Position numbers and translations under genes: made by a program. Positions 1 to 5,890 of a stretch of DNA of 11,673 bases are shown one piece after another. Every line of letters starts with the position of its first letter. Positions within the stretch are counted from its first letter, which is position 1. The DNA is from Thermocladium sp049965935. Lineage in GTDB: Archaea; Thermoproteota; Thermoprotei; Thermoproteales; Thermocladiaceae. The notes under the pieces are model-generated. The model made no database searches and was not told the origin of the DNA. It saw only the letters and a list, made by a program, of their open reading frames with translations. Where the stretch lies: assembly GCA_049965935.1 (NCBI GenBank), contig JBMFVP010000054.1:1-11673 (forward strand), in the 5' to 3' direction.

Positions 1-2
1 GT

Positions 3-2180
3 ATGCATATGGCGAACGGTAGATCCCTGTGGCCTATCATAGTGTTAATGGCCACCATCTTCGTGTATGCAGTGTACGGCTTAATGACTTACTACACCTT
101 CACTCATATACCCCCAATACCAAGCGAGGTGATGACTCAGAATGGAACAATTATCTTCACTGGGCAAGAGATAATTCATGGCAAATATCTCTTTCAAAAA
201 TATGGTCTCATGGATTATGGTTCGGTGCTTGGCATGGGCAGTTACTTTGGAATCGACTTCACATCATTCACGCTGAGAATAATTGAAGATGCAGCCGCGC
301 GCTCTATAGGTTTTGATTCAGTGCCCCTATCAAATGCCTCAGCCATGATGGATATAAGACGTGATTTAATGCCCAGGCTTGATCCGGGTCCCCATGGCGA
401 TGTTATGGTCGTGAGCAATCAATTCGCCGTTGGATTCAATGATGCGGTCAATTTCTATCGGGAAATGCTGGGCCCAAGGGCTGACGTTTTTCGACTGCGT
501 CCTGACCTAGTGATGGATAAGGATAGTATAAGGGATTTAGTGGCTTACTTTGCTTGGACCGCTATGGTAGCCATGGATAATTATACGAATGGTTTCCCCT
601 ATATGCCAGGCCTACTTCAATTCACTAACAATGTTACCTTTGCTTCCTGGGCAATGGTATTCACCATACTATTAATAATAATGCCTATGGCCGGATACGT
701 GGTTCTTAAACTAGTGGATTATTGGCATGAACCTAGGCTGATAATAAATCTGCCGCAACCCAATGGTGTTCAAAAAATTACTCTCTGGGCCTTCCTTCTC
801 TTCTCGATAGCTATGGGTGTTCAGGGGTTACTTGGTGCGTATGTTATGCATCTATATGTGGATACCTCCCTCTATGGAATTAACCTTATCCAGTTTTTGC
901 CCTTTAATGTGGCTAGGGCGCTGCACTATACATTAGCCATATTATGGATAGCATTAACTTGGGTTACTTTTTCATTCTTTGTTTTTCCCTATTTTGGTCT
1001 AAATATAAGCAGGAAGCAATTAATAATTGTCCTATCACTAGGAGTAATCACGGGACTAGGCACATTGCTGGGGATTTGGATGAGTTACTTGGGCTTAATA
1101 CCATCACCTTGGTGGTTCATAGTTGGTGCTCAGGGGAGGGATGTGGTGACGCAAGGAACCCTATGGCTGATATTAATATCGGCATTATTGGCTTACGTCT
1201 CACTCCTATGGTGGCGTGCATCGAAGATGGCCTTGGATCCATTGAAGCCATTTGCCAAGATATTATCTATAGCAATAGCTGGAACAGCGGCCGGCGCTTT
1301 CATAGGTGCTTTACCCATAATTCAACCTTGGAGTGATTTTCAAATTGATGAATACTTTAGGTGGATGACTATTCATGCATTTGTGGAGGGATTCTGGCCT
1401 CCCATAGTTGTAACTATAATAGTTGTTCTCCTAGTAATAGCGGGTCTTGTGCCTTCTCGGTTGGGGATAGCTGTTACTGGTCTTGATGCAACTACTGAGA
1501 TAATAACAGGCATGATAGGAACAGCTCATCACTATTACTTCAACGGTTTACCCGTTTTCTGGATGTATGTGGGGGCCATAGTTAGCACGCTAGAAGCCGT
1601 GCCCCTTGGCTTCATGATCATATATGCCATATTACTATGGCGCAGGGGTGAAGCGAGGACAGAGTTCCAAAAAACGCTGATTACTTATGCGCTTGTGGCT
1701 GGAATAGGTGGGGGAATAGGTGCAGCGGCCTTTGGTGCCGGTCTCATAAATATACCAATGCTGAACTATTATCTTCATGATCTTCAGACAACCATGGCAC
1801 ACGCGCATCTAGCGTTTCCCCTGGCATATGGAGTGCCCACCATCCTTATGTGGGTAACAGCCTATTATCTCTCCGGTGCATTTAATGATAGATACTTAAG
1901 GCTAATGCGATGGGCAGCAATAATAATTGGCATAGGCTTTTATTTGCAAGCATTAATAACTTTATTACCAATTGGCATTATTCAGTTCGAGTATGAATTA
2001 AAATATGGTTATTGGTTCGTGAAGACGCTTGTAACGCCATCAGGTGCGCCAGGTTTCTGGGAATTGCCACTAGTGGATAACATAATTTGGCTCCGCATGA
2101 TAGGCGACTTAACCGCTGCGGTCGGCTTTGCCATAGTAATATTCGGCATGTTCTATGCAATGATGAGAAAGGGCAGATGA
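3..2180 (+). CDS. norB: Quinol-dependent nitric oxide reductase (qNOR, NorB/NorZ type)
   Basis: This membrane enzyme reduces two NO to N2O with electrons from quinol. The 725-residue length is close to the usual qNOR length. The N-terminus has a membrane anchor (about residues 10-32) and then an extracytoplasmic cytochrome-c-like fold with no CxxCH, as expected of the quinol type. About 12-13 further hydrophobic segments follow. Metal-ligand positions of the heme-copper oxidase/NOR superfamily are visible: H308 (in RALHYTLAILW), H458 with E462 (IHAFVEGFW), H509-H510 (GTAHHYY), E531 (STLEAVPL), and H600 and H602 (MAHAHLAF). WLRMIGDL near residue 696 is also typical. The HxH pair has Ala where most relatives have Gly. 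The protein contains no cysteine. The frame is open to the window edge, so an upstream start cannot be excluded; a second ATG is at base 9. It faces the HTH-10 gene tail to tail with a 31-base gap. The family is near certain; the start is not. Confidence 0.95.
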   Translation: MHMANGRSLWPIIVLMATIFVYAVYGLMTYYTFTHIPPIPSEVMTQNGTIIFTGQEIIHGKYLFQKYGLMDYGSVLGMGSYFGIDFTSFTLRIIEDAAARSIGFDSVPLSNASAMMDIRRDLMPRLDPGPHGDVMVVSNQFAVGFNDAVNFYREMLGPRADVFRLRPDLVMDKDSIRDLVAYFAWTAMVAMDNYTNGFPYMPGLLQFTNNVTFASWAMVFTILLIIMPMAGYVVLKLVDYWHEPRLIINLPQPNGVQKITLWAFLLFSIAMGVQGLLGAYVMHLYVDTSLYGINLIQFLPFNVARALHYTLAILWIALTWVTFSFFVFPYFGLNISRKQLIIVLSLGVITGLGTLLGIWMSYLGLIPSPWWFIVGAQGRDVVTQGTLWLILISALLAYVSLLWWRASKMALDPLKPFAKILSIAIAGTAAGAFIGALPIIQPWSDFQIDEYFRWMTIHAFVEGFWPPIVVTIIVVLLVIAGLVPSRLGIAVTGLDATTEIITGMIGTAHHYYFNGLPVFWMYVGAIVSTLEAVPLGFMIIYAILLWRRGEARTEFQKTLITYALVAGIGGGIGAAAFGAGLINIPMLNYYLHDLQTTMAHAHLAFPLAYGVPTILMWVTAYYLSGAFNDRYLRLMRWAAIIIGIGFYLQALITLLPIGIIQFEYELKYGYWFVKTLVTPSGAPGFWELPLVDNIIWLRMIGDLTAAVGFAIVIFGMFYAMMRKGR

Positions 2181-2211
2181 TAATCCAAGACCCCTCTTGC
2201 ATAAGCGGCGT

Positions 2212-2832
2212 TCATGGAAGTTCATTGAAGTAATTAAACAATACTTTCTTTATAGCCTTTCTTAAAACTTCGCTAAATGTGGATGGAGATACTCCTAGTT
2301 CCCTAGATAATTCTAATACTGATGTTCTCCGTCGTGGATCAAATAATCCTCGCCTATAAGCTAGTGAGAGTACCTCGAATTGTTTCTCAGTTAATTCTAT
2401 TCTACTTACTTCATCTATGCTTAGCAGTTTGAAGGATAGCCCGCTCCTTTTCAATTTAATGATCAATTCTCGGATCTTTCCTCTATTTGAGATCCATGCA
2501 TTATATATGGCCTTGCCCTCCACCGGTTTACTGCCGTTGATTACTATATCTAGACCAGCCATGGTTCTGCATGCAGAACAGCTTGGTCCCCTCACCCAAA
2601 TAGTTCTCCTGCCCGCGATGCCCACCTTTAGTCCTCGTCTTCTTAAGTAATTCATTGCGTTCTCTATTCTATCTATTGAATCTTCGCTCAATGCTATTAG
2701 ATGCGTGGATTCACTTAGCCCTATATTGACTCTAGACACCGAGAACCTAGCCCCATATTCATTTAATGCATTCTCAACCTCACAATCCCCCCTCTCCACT
2801 GCCATGACGACCTTAATTACCATTATGCTCAC
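2212..2832 (-). CDS. HTH-10 (bacterio-opsin activator type) transcriptional regulator with CxxC motif
   Basis: This is probably a cytoplasmic DNA-binding regulator. The C-terminal 60 residues (about 147-203) match the HTH-10 domain: the LTEKQFEVLSLAYRRGLFD pattern, then ELSRELGVSPSTFSEVLRKA as the recognition helix region. The N-terminal 145 residues are a ligand- or signal-sensing type domain with no clear family. C85 and C88 form a CSAC pair and C17 is the only other cysteine, so a metal, Fe-S or thiol-based sensing role is possible but unproven. The haloarchaeal denitrification regulator NarO is also an HTH-10 protein with a cysteine-rich N-terminus, so the position beside a NO reductase is suggestive. 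The GTG start at 2832 leaves one base after the DUF488 stop codon. An ATG at 2823 is an equally good start, because a TATA-like box lies inside the end of the preceding gene. No Shine-Dalgarno site is visible. Confidence 0.88.
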   Translation of the reverse strand: MSIMVIKVVMAVERGDCEVENALNEYGARFSVSRVNIGLSESTHLIALSEDSIDRIENAMNYLRRRGLKVGIAGRRTIWVRGPSCSACRTMAGLDIVINGSKPVEGKAIYNAWISNRGKIRELIIKLKRSGLSFKLLSIDEVSRIELTEKQFEVLSLAYRRGLFDPRRRTSVLELSRELGVSPSTFSEVLRKAIKKVLFNYFNELP

Positions 2833-2833
2833 G

Positions 2834-3193
2834 TTAATAGTTGGACTTACTGCGTATATACTCCAGCAGTGCCACGGCGTTATTTCTTTCCCTATCCTTA
2901 GCTGAAAATAATAACGTTACCTTATCCTTTTCATTGATTATCCTCATTAATTCCTTCACGTGATCCAGTTTAGAGTCCAATTCATTCCAGTACCTCACCT
3001 TAAATTCATCCCATTTGCTGGGTTCATGATTAAACCACTTTCTAAGCGTATCGCTGGGCGCAATATCCCTTGCCCAATAGTCTATCCTGGCTCGTTCCTT
3101 AGATAATCCTCGCGGCCATAAAGCATCAACTAGTATCCTGAACCCGTCGCTATCTTGGGCATCATCATATATCCTTTTTATTTTTATATCCAT
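2834..3193 (-). CDS. DUF488 family protein (YeaO-like)
   Basis: This small soluble protein of 119 residues spans the whole usual length of the family. Recognisable conserved stretches are RIYDD near residue 7, ILVDALWPRGLSKE (about 20-33), YWARDIAPSDTLRKWFNH (about 39-56) and the C-terminal VTLLFSAKD (about 92-100). The biochemical function of DUF488 is not established, and none is assigned here. Start: ATG at 3193 with a TATA-like box about 28 bases upstream, consistent with a leaderless transcript. It is the first gene of a two-gene leftward unit with the HTH-10 regulator, only one base apart. This suggests co-expression, although the regulator may also have its own internal promoter. The unit converges on the NO reductase gene, which makes a link to nitrosative stress plausible but is only context. 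Confidence 0.9.
   Translation of the reverse strand: MDIKIKRIYDDAQDSDGFRILVDALWPRGLSKERARIDYWARDIAPSDTLRKWFNHEPSKWDEFKVRYWNELDSKLDHVKELMRIINEKDKVTLLFSAKDRERNNAVALLEYIRSKSNY
2854..2861 (-). promoter_or_regulatory. TATA-like box for the HTH-10 regulator gene, internal to DUF488
   Basis: On the minus strand GTATATAC is centred about 26 bases upstream of the GTG at 2832 and 35 bases upstream of the ATG at 2823. It lies inside the coding end of the DUF488 gene. It could give the regulator separate expression. This is inferred from spacing and composition only. Confidence 0.35.
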
Positions 3194-3217
3194 TGCTAAT
3201 TAGAGTCAACTAAGTAA

Positions 3218-3224
3218 GATAAAC
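3218..3224 (-). promoter_or_regulatory. TATA-like box for the DUF488-HTH unit
   Basis: Minus-strand GTTTATC is centred at about 3221, 28 bases upstream of the ATG at 3193. This is the spacing expected when transcription begins at or next to the start codon in a leaderless archaeal mRNA. Confidence 0.5.
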
Positions 3225-3319
3225 ATTTTCATTGATACTATAATCTTAATAATCAAGTTCTAAGGTATCTTTTGCTGGGTTATTAGTTTTCAGTTCAGAA
3301 ATACAGTTGAGAGGAACAC

Positions 3320-3326
3320 ATTTAAG
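3320..3326 (+). promoter_or_regulatory. Weak TATA-like element for the helical protein gene
   Basis: ATTTAAG is centred about 26 bases upstream of the GTG at 3349. It is a poor match to the consensus and was used mainly to choose between the GTG and the upstream TTG at 3307. Confidence 0.3.
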
Positions 3327-3348
3327 CTTGTGCCATGTCGTAAAGCGC

Positions 3349-3840
3349 GTGTCTGGTCCAGTTTCGGATTCCCCGCTCTCGCCACTGGAGAGACTTCAAT
3401 TATTGGTGCCGGGCTTCAGGGGATATAAGATTAAGGACTTGATTCGGCAGGATGATTTCCTGGTTCGGCAAGCCATAACTCAATCCCTAGAGGAGGCGCG
3501 TCGCTTAATATCCAGCGAGGTCGAAGAGAAGGCGATAAACGATCCATTCAGTGAATCGGTGCAAAGATATGAGAGGTTAATATCAGAGCTACGTAGTCTA
3601 ATAAGCGATATACAGAGTGCGCCGCTTGGGGATTCAGGCATGCATGATAGATTCAAGTTATTTCCAGAGGATTTGGAGAAAATAGTTCAATTCGATTTGA
3701 CGCTCATAAATTCAGCTAGGGCAATATTGGAGGCAGCTAGATCTAGAAAGGATCCTGACTCCATCTTGCTGCTGGTCAAGGAATTACACATGAGATTTAC
3801 TGATAGGCTGAAGCTTATGCTTCCTGAATCGCTGAGGTAA
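3349..3840 (+). CDS. Helical protein of unknown function next to an SPFH gene
   Basis: I do not recognise a named family with certainty. From the GTG at 3349 the protein has 163 residues. It has a short polar, proline-containing N-terminus, then a distinctive LVPGFRGYKIKDL segment (about 19-31), then almost entirely helical, charged sequence: helices near 29-61, 69-91, 106-133 and 136-161. There is no membrane segment or signal peptide and, from this start, no cysteine. My recollection is that proteins with a PGF/Y-x-GYK-x-K-x-L start occur beside SPFH genes in bacteria, but this was not searched. I chose 3349 because a TTTAAG element lies about 26 bases upstream. A TTG at 3307 would add 14 residues that look unlike protein-family sequence. 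The SPFH gene follows after about 100 AT-rich bases and probably has its own promoter. The helices suggest a coiled-coil or helical-bundle partner for the SPFH assembly, which is inference. Confidence 0.75.
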   Translation: MSGPVSDSPLSPLERLQLLVPGFRGYKIKDLIRQDDFLVRQAITQSLEEARRLISSEVEEKAINDPFSESVQRYERLISELRSLISDIQSAPLGDSGMHDRFKLFPEDLEKIVQFDLTLINSARAILEAARSRKDPDSILLLVKELHMRFTDRLKLMLPESLR

Positions 3841-3912
3841 TAATTTTCCGCATAATTTAATCAATTTATATCAATTATTTATTAATATTTTATTGGTTAA
3901 GTTGAATAGAAA

Positions 3913-3921
3913 AGTATATTA
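3913..3921 (+). promoter_or_regulatory. TATA box for the SPFH-membrane protein operon
   Basis: AGTATATTA is centred at about 3917, 27-28 bases upstream of the ATG at 3945, in a very AT-rich gap of about 100 bases (3841-3944). The spacing supports a leaderless start at 3945 rather than the TTG at 3924. T-rich runs at about 3880-3894 could end transcription of the preceding gene. Confidence 0.55.
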
Positions 3922-3944
3922 AGTTGATAGGGATAGCCTTAGAT

Positions 3945-4811
3945 ATGTCAATACGAGCACAAGTAATATCTACGATAAATGAACAAGGAAGAGATGAAAT
4001 GGGGGCCAATGATTTAATAGTGAAGTATCATTCCGTTGATGTTAGAACCCGGTCTCGCTTAATCGTTTACTCAAATCAAAAGGCGGTTGTGAGGGTTCAA
4101 GGACAAATAACTGGCGTATTTGATGCTGGTGCTCACGATCTCCAGACGCCGGCTAATCCGGTTTCCCAATTCTTCTCAAGGCTTCAATACAGCGGTAATT
4201 TACCTTGGGAGATAGAGGTTCTCTTCATAAGCACGGCGAGGCATGAGGCCAGGAGCGAGGGCGTCAGCCAAACTAAGGAATTAGTGGCGATGCGGTATCA
4301 GGTGGCTTATTACTTCATGGTTAGTGATGCAGCTAAGCTCGTGAATAGCGTTCAATTCGGTGAAATGAAGTACACCGTCGACGCATTGGCCGCGTTCCTT
4401 TCTCCAATAGTTGATCAATCCGTGTCTCAAGTGCTGAACTTAGTATCGCTTAAGGAAGTTTATGCTAATCTCCACAAAATAACTGATGCTGTAGCGGCAT
4501 CTCTTAGGTCTGCAATGGAGGAGATAGGCATCAACCTATTGGCCTGCAGAATAGTTAGGCTTGAGCCGGAGGATGACACAATGAGAAGAATAGTGCAGTA
4601 CCTAGCCCTCGGCATAGATACATTGCAGGCAGTGCGCGCTCGGCTTGCGGAGGTAATGGCAAGTAAAGCGGATCCAGCAGCCACCAATATGATGCTGGGG
4701 GTTCCCTATTACCCCATTAACTTAATAGTTGGAGGAACGCTGCCAGGCATTGAGCAATTATTGCCTAGAAAGGAGGAGAAAAAGGAGGGTTCAACTAGTA
4801 TGGCTCAGTGA
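3945..4811 (+). CDS. SPFH (band 7/prohibitin) domain protein, YdjI-like
   Basis: From the ATG at 3945 the protein has 288 residues. It resembles the soluble SPFH branch represented by B. subtilis YdjI (often annotated virion core protein-like). It shows an IVKYHS...SRLIVYSNQKAVV strand region (about 24-49), VFDAGAHDLQTPANPV (about 58-73), WEIEVLFIS (about 88-96) and MRYQVAYYFMVSD (about 116-128). A helical stretch typical of SPFH oligomerisation follows (about 165-243). The tail has a short hydrophobic, proline- and glycine-containing patch (about 249-263) and then a charged end. There is no N-terminal membrane anchor, unlike stomatins. SPFH proteins form large membrane-associated oligomers. 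YdjI works with PspA and the membrane proteins YdjG and YdjH in envelope stress, which is known from Bacillus only. Here the next gene encodes a membrane protein, so that protein may anchor it (inference). Alternative starts are TTG 3924 and ATG 3999; the latter would cut into the conserved N-terminal part. Confidence 0.88.
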   Translation: MSIRAQVISTINEQGRDEMGANDLIVKYHSVDVRTRSRLIVYSNQKAVVRVQGQITGVFDAGAHDLQTPANPVSQFFSRLQYSGNLPWEIEVLFISTARHEARSEGVSQTKELVAMRYQVAYYFMVSDAAKLVNSVQFGEMKYTVDALAAFLSPIVDQSVSQVLNLVSLKEVYANLHKITDAVAASLRSAMEEIGINLLACRIVRLEPEDDTMRRIVQYLALGIDTLQAVRARLAEVMASKADPAATNMMLGVPYYPINLIVGGTLPGIEQLLPRKEEKKEGSTSMAQ

Positions 4812-4818
4812 AGTTAAT

Positions 4819-4824
4819 TAGGAG
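4819..4824 (+). promoter_or_regulatory. Shine-Dalgarno site for the small membrane protein gene
   Basis: TAGGAG lies 9 bases before the ATG at 4834, in the 22-base gap after the SPFH stop codon. It fixes the start and shows that this gene is translated from an operon mRNA, unlike the leaderless first genes. Confidence 0.65.
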
Positions 4825-4833
4825 TGGCCATTA

Positions 4834-5250
4834 ATGAGCGGCAGAGCAGCACGGCTACAAGTAGCGGCCGGCATCGGTTACTCCTTCTTCTTATCGGCCG
4901 TTACCCTCATAATTGAGTTAATTACCAATGTGTTTTACCCAGTTAATCTAATCTTGAGCCCATTGTGGGCCATCTATGTTGGTCAATGGGTAGATGCTGG
5001 GGTGATTCTGGCAGTTTACGTCTTGCTAATAGTATTCGCGTCCCCCTATAGGTTTCAGGAGCAATCCAATTATTATCAATTGCTTCGTGGTATGCAAAGA
5101 TTATCGATGTATACGATTGCGGCCTTTGCAGTTATATCTATGGCGTTTGATGCCTATGCTGGGCCACTTAGGGCTCGCATAGGTATATTCATTTTGGTTA
5201 ATTTCTTCTCAGGAATAGTGGGAGGCATATTATCAACTAGAGCTCGGTGA
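4834..5250 (+). CDS. Small polytopic membrane protein, SPFH operon partner
   Basis: I do not recognise the family. The 138-residue protein has four or five hydrophobic segments, at about 11-34, 36-50, 53-70, 92-109 and 115-134. A positively charged N-terminus (SGRAAR) and a central cytoplasm-like loop, PYRFQEQSNYYQLLRGMQR (about 71-89), separate two pairs of segments. The positive charge pattern suggests that the N-terminus and the central loop face the cytoplasm. No cysteines or catalytic motifs are visible. It begins 22 bases after the SPFH gene with a good Shine-Dalgarno site, so the two are co-translated. A role as membrane anchor or client of the SPFH oligomer is inferred from this arrangement alone. 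Its last 14 bases overlap, tail to tail, the 3' end of the TRIC gene on the other strand. Confidence 0.85.
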   Translation: MSGRAARLQVAAGIGYSFFLSAVTLIIELITNVFYPVNLILSPLWAIYVGQWVDAGVILAVYVLLIVFASPYRFQEQSNYYQLLRGMQRLSMYTIAAFAVISMAFDAYAGPLRARIGIFILVNFFSGIVGGILSTRAR

Positions 5251-5860
5251 GGCTTCTGGCTCTTGGGAGGCTCCATCTTCTTTCTATTGCTACCATCCTA
5301 ATCGCCGATACAAGCACGGTCACTATTATCGCATCATCGCCTAATGGAATTATCATGGCCAGAAGCCAGTAAGCGAATCCCCCTATTATTGAGGCTGTGG
5401 CATACACCTCCCTTGAGAGCACCATGGGTATCTCACTAGCTAAAAGATCACGTATAACACCACCTCCTACAGCTGTTATGGATGCAAGCATAGCTATTCC
5501 AAGCGGATTTAATCCATGCATAAATGCCACTTGAGCACCTATTGCAGTGAATGCGCCGAGTCCAAGGGCATCGGCATAGAGGAAGGGCTTCATGCCCCTC
5601 ATTACATACTTAGAAAATGGCAGGGTAGCAATTGCAGCCGTAATGGCTGTTACGGGATACGGTAGGTAAACTATATTGATGGGAGGAAACACGCCGAGCA
5701 ATACATCCCTCGTTATTCCTCCAGCGAGGGCCGTTGAAAAACCTAGGACGATTACCCCCAATAAATCCATGTCCTTATCTATTGCCTTAAGCGCGCCAGA
5801 TGCCGCAAACGCTATTATGCCCACATAGTTCAGTACATCTATTATTATTGAGGTTATCAT
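5237..5860 (-). CDS. TRIC-type monovalent cation channel (UPF0126/YicG family)
   Basis: This is an integral membrane protein, probably a homotrimeric K+-conducting channel, as shown structurally for prokaryotic TRIC proteins including one from Sulfolobus. The two internal repeats of the family are clear. The first has FAASGALKA (about 18-26), DLLGVIVLGFSTALAGGITRDVLLG (about 32-56) and a following PP. The second has ALGLGAFTAIGA (about 98-109), AVGGGVIRDLLASEIP (about 130-145) and LSREVYA. Both GG-x-x-RD motifs are intact. About seven membrane segments fill the 207 residues, followed by a short basic tail, and the length is normal. I chose the ATG at 5860 because the protein then begins right at the first membrane segment, as is usual, and a weak TATA-like stretch (about 5885-5893) sits at leaderless distance. 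A TTG at 5875 would add five residues. It follows the radical SAM gene closely and may be co-transcribed with it. Confidence 0.92.
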   Translation of the reverse strand: MITSIIIDVLNYVGIIAFAASGALKAIDKDMDLLGVIVLGFSTALAGGITRDVLLGVFPPINIVYLPYPVTAITAAIATLPFSKYVMRGMKPFLYADALGLGAFTAIGAQVAFMHGLNPLGIAMLASITAVGGGVIRDLLASEIPMVLSREVYATASIIGGFAYWLLAMIIPLGDDAIIVTVLVSAIRMVAIERRWSLPRARSLTEL

Positions 5861-5890
5861 CAATGCCGGAGACAATATGCGTGCTTTAAT

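Noticed and set aside
944..1336. Open frame of about 130 codons within the NO reductase gene
   Set aside because: It lies in another frame of a gene with clear family motifs throughout. The translation resembles no protein and has no start signal.
2181..2211. ATGATA word after the NO reductase stop codon, resembling a C box of a C/D guide RNA
   Set aside because: There is no D or D' box at a suitable distance and only 31 bases lie between the convergent genes, so a guide RNA is not supported.
3841..3912. Imperfect direct repeat of an ATCAATT-type word in the gap before the SPFH gene
   Set aside because: The stretch is extremely AT-rich, so such short similarities are expected by chance. It was not kept as an operator.
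4771..4789. Purine-rich run with two GGAGG cores near the end of the SPFH gene
   Set aside because: It encodes the Lys/Glu-rich tail of the SPFH protein. No start codon follows at a suitable distance, and the real site for the next gene is at 4819-4824.
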